Source of the DNA: Alphaproteobacteria bacterium
GTDB lineage: Bacteria > Pseudomonadota > Alphaproteobacteria > Acetobacterales > Acetobacteraceae
DNA length: 14,918 nt
NCBI GenBank assembly: GCA_013298245.1
Contig: JAAFHD010000040.1
Coordinates: 1-14,918, forward strand
Direction: 5' to 3'
In this document: positions 6,822 through 13,668 of the stretch, one piece after another
How the letters are laid out: every line of letters starts with the position of its first letter
How positions within the stretch are numbered: the stretch's first letter is position 1
The notes under the pieces: model-generated
Seen by the model: only the letters and a program-made list of their open reading frames with translations
Told to the model about the DNA's origin: nothing
Databases searched by the model: none
Made by a program: the position numbers and the translations under genes

Positions 6822-8606
6822 ATGGCCGCTTACAACGCCCCGCTGCGCGACATGCGCTTCGTGATGAACGAGTTCCTCGACCCCACGCGCCTGCGCGCGC
6901 TGCCGGGCTGCGAGGAGATCACACCCGACCTGGTGGATCCCATTCTGGAAGAAGCCAACAAGCTTTGCTCCGAAGTGCTGTTCCCGCTGAACCGCACGGG
7001 CGATGAGGAGGGCTGCCATATCGAGAATGGTGTGGTGCGCACGCCCAAGGGATTCCCCGAAGCCTACAAGCTGTATTGCGATGGCGGCTGGGGTTCGCTC
7101 TCGGCCGATCCCGAGTACGGCGGCCAGGGCCTGCCGCGCAGTGTGGCGATGGTGTTCGAGGAGATGATGTGCTCCGCGAACCTCGCCTTCGGGATGTATC
7201 CCGGGCTGACGCACGGCGCTGTCGCCGCGATTTCCAAGCACGGCACGACCGAACAGAAAGTCACCTATCTGCCCAAGATGGTCAGCGGCGAATGGACCGG
7301 CACCATGTGCCTGACCGAGCCGCAATGCGGCACCGATCTGGGCCTCATCACCACGCGCGCGGTGCCTGTGGGCGATGGCACATACCGCATCACCGGCAAC
7401 AAGATTTTCATCTCGGCGGGTGAGCACGACCTGAGCTCCAACATCATCCATTTGGTGCTGGCCAAGCTGCCGGATGCGCCCAAGGGCACGCGCGGCATTT
7501 CGCTGTTCCTGGTGCCGAAATTCCTGCCGAAGGAAGATGGCTCTCCCGGCCAGCGCAACGGCGCGATGTGTACGGCGCTGGAGCACAAGATGGGGATCAA
7601 GGCCAGCGCGACTTGCGCGATGTCCTTCGACGATGCGGTGGGCTGGATGGTGGGCGAACCACATCGCGGCCTGGCGGCGATGTTCACCATGATGAACGAG
7701 GCGCGGCTCGGCGTTGGCATCCAGGGCCTGGGCCTGGCGGAAGTCAGCTACCAGAACGCCGTCGCCTACGCGAAGGACCGCCTGCAGGGCCGCGGCATCG
7801 ACGGCACCAAGCACCCGGAAAAACCCGCCGACCCCATCATCGTGCACCCCGATGTGCGGCGCATGCTGCTGACCATGCGCGCGCAGATCGAAGGCTGCCG
7901 GGCGCTTGCGATGTGGACCGCGCTGGAACAGGACATCGCGCATCGCCACCCCGACCCCGCCGTGCGCGAGGCCGCGGATGATTTCGTGCAGTTGATCACG
8001 CCGGTAGTGAAGGCGTATCTGACCGATGCCGGCTGGGATGGCACGGCGGCCGGCATGCAGGTGCTGGGCGGCCACGGCTACATCCGCGAATGGGGCATGG
8101 AGCAGTATGTGCGCGACGCCCGCATCGCGCAGATCTACGAAGGCACCAACGGCATCCAGGCGCTGGACCTGGTGGGCCGCAAGATGGGCGCGCATGCGGG
8201 GCGTTATCTGCGCCGTTTCTTCCATCCGGTGCTGGCGTACATCGAAGAGAAATCCGAGGACGCGGCGATGGCGGAGGAGTTCATCCTGCCGCTGTCCAAG
8301 GCCTTCGGGCGGCTGCAATCGGCGACCGCCGAAGTGGCACGCCGCGGGCTTGGTGACCCCTTCGAAGCGGGCGCGGTGGCGACCGATTATCTGCGGCTGT
8401 TTGGGCTGACCGCGCTCGCATTCTGCTGGGCGCGCATGGCGGAAGTCGCGCTGCAGCAGCAGGATGATCCGACCGGATTCTACAAGGCCAAGCTGACCAC
8501 CGCGCGCTTCTTCATGCAGCGGATTCTGCCGCAGACCTCGGCGCTTTCGGCCGGGATCATGGCGGGCGGCAAGACGGTGAAGGAATTCGAGGAAGCCGCC
8601 TTCTGA
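6822..8606 (+). CDS. fadE: Acyl-CoA dehydrogenase (FadE type, about 600 residues)
   Basis: FAD-dependent oxidation of acyl-CoA to trans-2-enoyl-CoA, the first step of each beta-oxidation round; electrons pass to electron-transfer flavoprotein, not encoded here. It is 594 residues, the long acyl-CoA dehydrogenase subclass and about the length of B. subtilis FadE. It begins with YNAPLRDMRFVMNE, typical of this subclass. The flavin/substrate motif MCLTEPQCGTDLG is near residues 162-174. The predicted catalytic base is Glu440 in QIYEGTNGIQALDLVGRK. The C-terminal extension ends in a helix-rich region (FYKAKLTTARFFMQRILP). The start at 6822 is fixed by GAGGAG and the conserved N-terminus. It is the last gene of the plus-strand operon; the next gene converges on it with a 7-bp gap. 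DmdC-like enzymes share this architecture, so non-fatty-acid thioesters are an alternative substrate. Confidence 0.93.
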   Translation: MAAYNAPLRDMRFVMNEFLDPTRLRALPGCEEITPDLVDPILEEANKLCSEVLFPLNRTGDEEGCHIENGVVRTPKGFPEAYKLYCDGGWGSLSADPEYGGQGLPRSVAMVFEEMMCSANLAFGMYPGLTHGAVAAISKHGTTEQKVTYLPKMVSGEWTGTMCLTEPQCGTDLGLITTRAVPVGDGTYRITGNKIFISAGEHDLSSNIIHLVLAKLPDAPKGTRGISLFLVPKFLPKEDGSPGQRNGAMCTALEHKMGIKASATCAMSFDDAVGWMVGEPHRGLAAMFTMMNEARLGVGIQGLGLAEVSYQNAVAYAKDRLQGRGIDGTKHPEKPADPIIVHPDVRRMLLTMRAQIEGCRALAMWTALEQDIAHRHPDPAVREAADDFVQLITPVVKAYLTDAGWDGTAAGMQVLGGHGYIREWGMEQYVRDARIAQIYEGTNGIQALDLVGRKMGAHAGRYLRRFFHPVLAYIEEKSEDAAMAEEFILPLSKAFGRLQSATAEVARRGLGDPFEAGAVATDYLRLFGLTALAFCWARMAEVALQQQDDPTGFYKAKLTTARFFMQRILPQTSALSAGIMAGGKTVKEFEEAAF

Positions 8607-8613
8607 ACAGCCG

Positions 8614-9777
8614 TTATTGGGGCCTGTCCTTCTCCGCATGCAGATGCTGTGGCACGCCATGGTCGATGCGCTTTCCGTCGTGGAAGGACAGCTCCATCAA
8701 CTGGGTGAATTGCGACAGCCTTCTGCTGCGATCGAAGGCTGGAAGCGTGCGCCGCAGCGCGCGGTCCAGTGCCATGCGGCCGCGCAGCAATGGCAGCGTC
8801 AGCACGCCACGGCCTGGCGGGAAGTTCAGCTTGTCGGCCAGCTCGTCGCCGATCAGGCAGCGCGAGACGCGATAGATGTAGCGTGACAGCGCGCGGCGCT
8901 TGGCCGGCGCGTCGATGCCCAGCAGCAGCGGTGCGGAATTCACCAGCGCATTGGCCAGGATGATGTTGTCGATGTCCGGTTCCGGCTCGCACAGCATCGC
9001 CAGTTGGTGGAAGCGGCGCGCGTCTTCGAAGGTCGCGCATTGCAGGTCCGGGGCGACGCCCATCAATTGCCCGCTGTAGCGCCATATCATCATGAAGCTG
9101 TGCGTTTCCGCTGTATCCATGCGTGCGCCAAGTGCCGTCGCGTGCTTCAGCAGCGTGCCGGAAAACGCAGCCGTCGCGAGTGCGACATGCGCGGCTGACA
9201 GCGGCACGCCCAGCACCGCCTCGTCCCACTCGCCGGAGCGACGGATCAGGTCGCGCACACGCGCATGCTGCAGCCGGATGCGGACCGACAGCTTCCACCC
9301 ATCGCCCTCGCGATCCAACCCGCCGGGCAGGAAGATTTCGACCAAATGCCGGTTGTTCTGCTGCAACCGCCGCACGCCCTGGTCCACGATGCGCCCGGTC
9401 AGCGCGAAGGACCGCGCGATCATGCTGGCGAAGCCTTCGATCAGCGTGCCGCCGACGAAGCCGGCCAGGAACAATTCCGCCTGGCCGATCATCGCGCGGC
9501 AGCCGGGCGGGGCCAGTGCGGGGTCCCACCAGTCGGGCACGCGTTCGGCGTCCGCGAAGAAGGCGCGCACTGCTTCCGGCGCGGCGGCCGCGCTGCCTTC
9601 CATGCCGGCAGAGAGCCATTCGCGCTGCTGCTCCGCGCTCACCTCGCGCAGCGCCGCCATGGCGGCATCGGCGATCGGGTCGCCTTCAGTGGTGGCGGCG
9701 GCGTAGCGATCGGCGAAGGGCGCATCCACCGCGCGGGCCCGGGCCAGCGGCGCGCGGTAGATGGTGGGTTCGATCAT
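8614..9777 (-). CDS. DUF2236 / MpaB-Lcp family haem oxygenase-like protein
   Basis: A 387-residue protein of the DUF2236 family, which includes the rubber oxygenase Lcp and the fungal oxygenase MpaB. Supporting stretches: FLAGFVGGTLIEGFA (103-117), LPGGLDREGDGWKLSVRIR (150-168), LQHARVR (169-175), GVPLSAAHVALATAAFSG (190-207). His171 is the expected haem-iron ligand. From Lcp of Streptomyces K30 I recall Arg164, Thr168 and axial His198; here Arg137, Asn141 and His171 fall at the same spacing, so the Thr is replaced by Asn. No signal peptide is visible, whereas Lcp is secreted, so this one is probably cytosolic. It starts 33 nt after the P450 stop with only a weak GGTGA upstream, and is probably co-transcribed. 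Substrate and reaction are unknown. Confidence 0.82.
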   Translation of the reverse strand: MIEPTIYRAPLARARAVDAPFADRYAAATTEGDPIADAAMAALREVSAEQQREWLSAGMEGSAAAAPEAVRAFFADAERVPDWWDPALAPPGCRAMIGQAELFLAGFVGGTLIEGFASMIARSFALTGRIVDQGVRRLQQNNRHLVEIFLPGGLDREGDGWKLSVRIRLQHARVRDLIRRSGEWDEAVLGVPLSAAHVALATAAFSGTLLKHATALGARMDTAETHSFMMIWRYSGQLMGVAPDLQCATFEDARRFHQLAMLCEPEPDIDNIILANALVNSAPLLLGIDAPAKRRALSRYIYRVSRCLIGDELADKLNFPPGRGVLTLPLLRGRMALDRALRRTLPAFDRSRRLSQFTQLMELSFHDGKRIDHGVPQHLHAEKDRPQ

Positions 9778-9810
9778 GCGGTCACCATCGCCATGCCGGC
9801 CCGCGATGCG

Positions 9811-11031
9811 TCAACCAAATTCCACCACCAGCCGTGTCGCGACGATGCCGCTCTTGCGCAGGCGTCCCGCCGCGCCCGGCGCGCGTCGCAGCCCAGGGCG
9901 CCGCAGCAGCGGCTTCAGCACCAGGTGCAGGCTTGCCTCGCTCAGCCGCCGGCCGAAGCAATGGTGCAGGCCGTGGCCGAAATGGATGTACTGCTCCTCG
10001 CTGCGCGTGTGGTCGAAGCGCGCGGGGTGCGGCACGCGCCGCTCATCCATCATGGCCGAGGCGAAGCAGACGACCACCGTCGCACCGGCGGGGATGCTGC
10101 GTTCGCGGGCGGTGCCGCGCGCGAGCACGCTGGGCGCGAGTGCAATGCGCGGCACAGCGGGGCCGAGCGGGTCAAAGCGCATCGCCTCGCGCACCATCGG
10201 CCACAGCAGCGCATCATCATCGGCGCGCGCGGCGGCCGCGGCGGCGGCCAGCGCATCGGGCCGGCGCAGCAGCTGCTCCAGCGCATTGGCCATCACCATC
10301 GGCACCTGCGGCGGCCCGCCCACCATCAGGCACAGCAGGTTGGTGCGGATTTCGACATCGCTGTAGCCGGGCTTGCCCTCGGCTTGCGCGGCCAGGCAAC
10401 GGCGCAGCACGTCATCGGGGCCGGCGCCCGCGGCCTTGCGCGCGGCGATCGCGTCATCGAGGTGCTGGCGGAAGGCGGCGGCGACGGCGTCCAGCGCGGC
10501 GCGCCCGGCGGTGTCGGTCGGTGTCGGCCCAAACAGCCGCGCGCACCACACATCCAGACGCCCGATCGCGGGTGCGGGAATGCCGAGATATGCCGCCATC
10601 GTGTCGCAGCCGACGCGGCGCGCGAGCTGCACCACATCGATCCGCCCGCCGGCGGCCGCGACCAGCGCCGTGGCCTGTTCTTCCGTGTTTCGCGCGAGCA
10701 TCGCGGGGTCGCTGGCGCGCACCACCGCGCGCATGGCGTGCAGGCCTTGGCGGTATTCCGGCGTGTCGTTCATGCCCAGGAAGAACGGCTCGCCGTTGGT
10801 CAGCACATCCAGCGTCTGCTTGTAGGGCACGCCGAATTCGGCGTGGTTGCGGAACACCTCCAGCACGTCGTCATGGCGGGTGACGGCATAGACCGGACCC
10901 AGCCGCGGGATGGGGCGGAAGCGGCGGAACATCGCGGCCATGAAGGGCAGTGCTGACAGCACCTGGCCGGCCAGCCAGCCCTTCAGGCCGGCGGGGGCCA
11001 CTTCGGTTGTCGTCACGGCGCTGTGCATCAT
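9811..11031 (-). CDS. Cytochrome P450 with atypical I-helix
   Basis: A 406-residue soluble-length P450. The haem-thiolate loop is YIHFGHGLHHCFGRRLSE with ligand Cys358; the K-helix E-x-x-R is Glu282-Arg285 in VREAMRFDP. The I-helix, where monooxygenases normally carry (A/G)Gx(D/E)T, reads LMVGGPPQVPMV (235-246): no acidic residue and no Thr. In known P450s that loss goes with enzymes using peroxides or rearranging hydroperoxides instead of activating O2, which makes that an inference here. No ferredoxin or reductase gene is adjacent. The start is the first of two ATGs (11031, 11028) with no strong ribosome binding site. It lies 32 nt downstream of the zinc-binding-protein gene and 33 nt upstream of the DUF2236 gene. 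It contains an alanine-rich stretch (ALAAAAAAARADDD). Substrate unknown. Confidence 0.9.
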   Translation of the reverse strand: MMHSAVTTTEVAPAGLKGWLAGQVLSALPFMAAMFRRFRPIPRLGPVYAVTRHDDVLEVFRNHAEFGVPYKQTLDVLTNGEPFFLGMNDTPEYRQGLHAMRAVVRASDPAMLARNTEEQATALVAAAGGRIDVVQLARRVGCDTMAAYLGIPAPAIGRLDVWCARLFGPTPTDTAGRAALDAVAAAFRQHLDDAIAARKAAGAGPDDVLRRCLAAQAEGKPGYSDVEIRTNLLCLMVGGPPQVPMVMANALEQLLRRPDALAAAAAAARADDDALLWPMVREAMRFDPLGPAVPRIALAPSVLARGTARERSIPAGATVVVCFASAMMDERRVPHPARFDHTRSEEQYIHFGHGLHHCFGRRLSEASLHLVLKPLLRRPGLRRAPGAAGRLRKSGIVATRLVVEFG

Positions 11032-11063
11032 GATGTTGCTTAGCGCGGTGGTGGTGCGCGCGG

Positions 11064-11933
11064 CTACCCGCGCATGGCGGCGACCATCAGTGTCACGTTG
11101 TGGCGCATCATCGCCTCGTAATCGGCGGCCGGGCCGCCGGCCGCCGACAGCGCATCCGCATAGAGCCGCCCGCGCACTGCCACACCCGCTTCCTGCGCCA
11201 GGCGGTTCAGCGTGGCGGGGTTGGTCATGTTCTCCATGAAGACGGCGGTGATATTCTGCGCGCGCACCTGGCGGATCAGCACGGCGATGCCCTGGGCGCT
11301 GGGTTCGGCCTGGGTGGACACGCCTTGGGGGGCGAGGAAGCGCACGCCATAGGCCGCGCCGAAATAACCGAAGGCGTCGTGGCTGGTCAGCACCACGCGG
11401 CGCGCTTCGGGCACGGTGGCGATCTGTGCGCGGACCCAGGTGTCGAGCGCGGCCAGGCGAGCGTCGGCAGCGGTTGCGCGTTCCGTCGTGCCGGGCAGGT
11501 TCAGCCGCGCCGCGCCGGCGGCGATCTGGCGCAGGTAGTGCCGCGCGGCGGAGACATCCTGCCAGGCATGCGGGTCATTCGGGCCATGCGCGTGCGTGCC
11601 GGGGCCGCGCGGCGCGGCGCGGGGCGGCAGGCCGTCGGTGGCGGTGACCATCACGCCGGTGAAATTCGCGGCCTGCACGGCGCGGTTGAACCAGTTGTCG
11701 AAGCCCCAGCCATTGCGCACGGCCATCGCCGCGCCGCGCAATGTGGCGATGTGCGAGGGGCGGGTCTGGAAGTGGTGCGCATCCACATCCGGCCCGGCGA
11801 TGACGTGCAGCGTGGCATCCGCGCCCACCACCTGGCGCGTCAGGTCGCCGAGGATGGAGAAGGAGGCGACGATGGCCGGCGGCGCTTGGGCCAGCGCGAG
11901 GGCGGGGGTGAAGAGGAGGGCGCGACGGAGCAT
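11064..11933 (-). CDS. znuA: Zinc-type ABC transporter periplasmic binding protein (ZnuA/AztC-like)
   Basis: Cluster A-I metal-binding protein that captures Zn2+ (or Mn2+) in the periplasm for an ABC importer; 289 residues from the ATG at 11933. Residues 1-15 (MLRRALLFTPALALA) form a signal peptide. Family motif VASFSILGDL follows. Expected metal ligands are His53 (DVDAHHF), His122 (NDPHAWQD), His185 (SHDAFGYF) and Asp260 (YADALS); a three-His-one-Asp set resembles AztC. The His-rich loop is very short (THAHG). An in-frame ATG at 11954 directly abuts the gpsA stop (TGAATG) and would add seven residues (MLLYNAR); 11933 is preferred because it gives the conventional signal peptide and because the Zur-like site covers the upstream segment. 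No permease or ATPase gene is nearby, so partners must be encoded elsewhere. Confidence 0.88.
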   Translation of the reverse strand: MLRRALLFTPALALAQAPPAIVASFSILGDLTRQVVGADATLHVIAGPDVDAHHFQTRPSHIATLRGAAMAVRNGWGFDNWFNRAVQAANFTGVMVTATDGLPPRAAPRGPGTHAHGPNDPHAWQDVSAARHYLRQIAAGAARLNLPGTTERATAADARLAALDTWVRAQIATVPEARRVVLTSHDAFGYFGAAYGVRFLAPQGVSTQAEPSAQGIAVLIRQVRAQNITAVFMENMTNPATLNRLAQEAGVAVRGRLYADALSAAGGPAADYEAMMRHNVTLMVAAMRG

Positions 11934-11938
11934 GCGCG

Positions 11939-11953
11939 CGTTATACAGTAACA
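11939..11953. promoter_or_regulatory. Zur-box-like operator at the 5' end of the znuA-like gene
   Basis: The minus strand reads TGTTACTGTATAACG. Against the proteobacterial Zur core TGTTATANTATAACA this agrees at 11 of 14 defined positions. It is a conspicuous AT-rich island in GC-rich DNA at the gpsA/znuA junction. The embedded TATAAC (11945 to 11940) could be a -10 hexamer ending 6 nt before the ATG at 11933, which would give a leaderless transcript; no convincing -35 is seen. Confidence 0.5.
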
Positions 11954-11954
11954 T

Positions 11955-12866
11955 TCACTCCGCGCGGAAGGGGCGGGCGAGCAGGGCGGCGATGGCCTCG
12001 CGCACGGTGGCGCGGCCGGACAGCATGGCGGCGGTGGCGGCGCAGATGGGCATGTCGGTGCTGCCGGCGCGGGCGAGCAAGGCGGGCGCGGTGGCGACGC
12101 CCTCGGCGATGCCGCGGCTGGCGGCGAGTGCGGCTTCGAGCGTGGCGCCCTGGCCCAGGCGAATGCCGAGCGCGGTGTTGCGGCTGGTGGGTGAGGAGGC
12201 GGTGAGCAGCAGGTCGCCGAGGCCGGACAGGCCGGCGGCCGTTTCGGGCCGGCCGCCAAGGGCCAGGACCAAGCGCGTGAGTTCGGCCAGGCCGCGCGTG
12301 ATGAGGGCGGCGCGCGCGTTCTCGCCAAGGCCGGCACCGGTGGCGGCGCCGGCGGCGATGGCGAGCACGTTTTTCGCCGCACCCCCGGCCTGCACGCCGA
12401 GGACGTCATTGCTGGCATAGAGGCGGAATTGCGGGGTGCCGAGGGCGGCGATTGCGGCCTCACGCAGCGCGTCATCGGCGCTGGCGATGACGCTGGCGGC
12501 GGGCAGGCCCTGGGCGATTTCGGCGGCGAAATTCGGGCCGGAGATCACGGCAAGCTGTGGCCAGCCCAGGATTTCCGTGGGGAAGCGGGCGGTGCTGGCC
12601 TCGACGCCCTTGCAGGCGAGCAGGGCGGGGCGGGCGGGCAGGGCGGCGCAGACCGCGCGCAGGTGCTGCACCGGCACGGCGATGATGGTGAGCGCGCCCT
12701 GCGCGGCGGTGATGTCGTGCGTGACGGTGATGTCGGGCAGCGGCACCGGCAGGCGCGGCACCAACCCGCTGCGTGCCCACAAGGTCACGCGCGCACCCGC
12801 CGCATGCGCCTGCATGGCCAGCGCCTGGCCCCAGGCGCCGGCGCCCCAGACGGCTACGTCACTCAT
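11955..12866 (-). CDS. gpsA: NAD(P)-dependent glycerol-3-phosphate dehydrogenase
   Basis: Reduces dihydroxyacetone phosphate to sn-glycerol 3-phosphate, the backbone precursor of phospholipids; cytosolic. The 303 residues carry the N-terminal Rossmann motif VWGAGAWG (6-13), ACKGVE with Lys86, the family signature SGPNFAAEIAQGLPAA (109-124), the catalytic Lys165 in GGAAKNVLAI, and GLSGLGDLLLTASSPTSRN (212-230) with Asp218, Arg229 and Asn230. The protein is about 25-30 residues shorter than typical GpsA; the segment between the second beta strand and the LP-x-LP region is condensed (WARSGLVPRLPVPLPDI). The start overlaps the rlmJ stop by 8 nt, with no clear ribosome binding site, so translation is probably coupled. 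The znuA-like gene follows directly. Confidence 0.94.
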   Translation of the reverse strand: MSDVAVWGAGAWGQALAMQAHAAGARVTLWARSGLVPRLPVPLPDITVTHDITAAQGALTIIAVPVQHLRAVCAALPARPALLACKGVEASTARFPTEILGWPQLAVISGPNFAAEIAQGLPAASVIASADDALREAAIAALGTPQFRLYASNDVLGVQAGGAAKNVLAIAAGAATGAGLGENARAALITRGLAELTRLVLALGGRPETAAGLSGLGDLLLTASSPTSRNTALGIRLGQGATLEAALAASRGIAEGVATAPALLARAGSTDMPICAATAAMLSGRATVREAIAALLARPFRAE

Positions 12867-13668
12867 CGGCGATGCGCGCCATGCGCATGCCGCTGCCTGG
12901 GCCGTCCGCCAGCGCCGCGTGCAGGGCTGACAGGATCGCCTCGCCTTCCGCTTCGAAGCCGAAGGGCGGGTTCACCACCAGCAACCCGCAGCCATTCAGC
13001 CGCGCGGCATCCAGCGGTTCGCGCAGCCAGAATTCGGCAGCGACGACATCGCGGATGCCGAGCCGCCGAATCGCGTGATGGAATGCGTGCACCGGCGCCA
13101 TGTGCTTGATGGGATACCACGCCGCCTGCACATGGCCACGCGCGCGCGCCCACACGGCGGCGAGAGTTTCGGCCAGGCGGTCGTATTCGTCGGGTTGTTC
13201 GAAGGGTGGGTCCAGCAGGACCAGGCCGCGCTTTTCGGCAAACGGCGTCAGCGCGCACGCGGCCTCGTGCGCGTCGCGCTTATGCACGGCGATGCCGCGG
13301 AAGGCGCGCTTCAACAGGGCGTGGTCTTCGGGGTGCAGTTCGTTGAGGATCAGGCGGTCCTGCGGGCGCAGCATGGCCCGCGCGATGGCCGGGCTGCCGG
13401 GGTAGCGCGCCGGGGCGCCCAGCGTGCGCAGCAGGTCCAGAAAGGGCGCCAAGGCGGCGCCACCGCCCAACCGCCCAACACCGCCGCGCCATTCCCCGGT
13501 GCGCTGCGCTTCAGGCGCCGAAAGGTCGTATTCGCCAACCCCCGCATGCGTATCCAGCACCGCAAACGCCGCAGGCTTGCGCGCCAGCGCACCCAACAAC
13601 CAGTGAAGCAGCGCATGCTTCACGCAGTCCGCGAAATTCCCGGCATGGAAGGCGTGGCGGTAGTTCAG
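12859..13668 (-). CDS. rlmJ: 23S rRNA (adenine(2030)-N6)-methyltransferase RlmJ, probable CTG start
   Basis: SAM-dependent methyltransferase that modifies A2030 of 23S rRNA (E. coli numbering). Motifs: VLDTHAGVGEYDL (SAM binding, about 37-49), LILNELHPED, and the catalytic LVLLDPPFEQPDEYDRL with Asp153. The conserved RlmJ N-terminus, (L)NYRHAFHAGNFADCVKHA, is encoded upstream of the first ordinary start codon (GTG 13623). Upstream of that GTG the frame contains no ATG, GTG or TTG before a TAG at 13719-13717. The natural start is the CTG at 13668, whose last two bases and following A form the fabF stop (CTGA), giving 269 residues against 280 in E. coli. Starting at GTG 13623 would give 254 residues and lose Tyr3 and His5. 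No ribosome binding site is seen, so initiation is likely coupled to fabF termination. Confidence 0.9.
   Translation of the reverse strand: MNYRHAFHAGNFADCVKHALLHWLLGALARKPAAFAVLDTHAGVGEYDLSAPEAQRTGEWRGGVGRLGGGAALAPFLDLLRTLGAPARYPGSPAIARAMLRPQDRLILNELHPEDHALLKRAFRGIAVHKRDAHEAACALTPFAEKRGLVLLDPPFEQPDEYDRLAETLAAVWARARGHVQAAWYPIKHMAPVHAFHHAIRRLGIRDVVAAEFWLREPLDAARLNGCGLLVVNPPFGFEAEGEAILSALHAALADGPGSGMRMARIADE

Noticed and set aside
8592..8640. Possible terminator between the converging fadE and DUF2236 genes (GAAG-CCGC-CTTC and nearby bases).
   Set aside because: The stem is only 4 bp, lies inside coding sequence and is not followed by a T-tract; no convincing hairpin was found in either direction.
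9100..9300. Could the DUF2236 protein be a true secreted latex-clearing protein?
   Set aside because: There is no signal peptide at its N-terminus and the Thr of the R-x3-T motif is Asn, so only family-level assignment is supported.
10216..10260. GC-rich low-complexity run in the P450 gene that looks like a repeat.
   Set aside because: It encodes an alanine-rich helix segment (ALAAAAAAARA) of the P450 and is compositional.
5153..10956. Several very long open frames antisense or out of phase to fadN, fadE, P450 and the DUF2236 gene (up to about 640 codons).
   Set aside because: They mirror GC-rich third-position bias, are rich in Arg/His/Ala with no recognisable domain, and fully overlap genes with clear family motifs.
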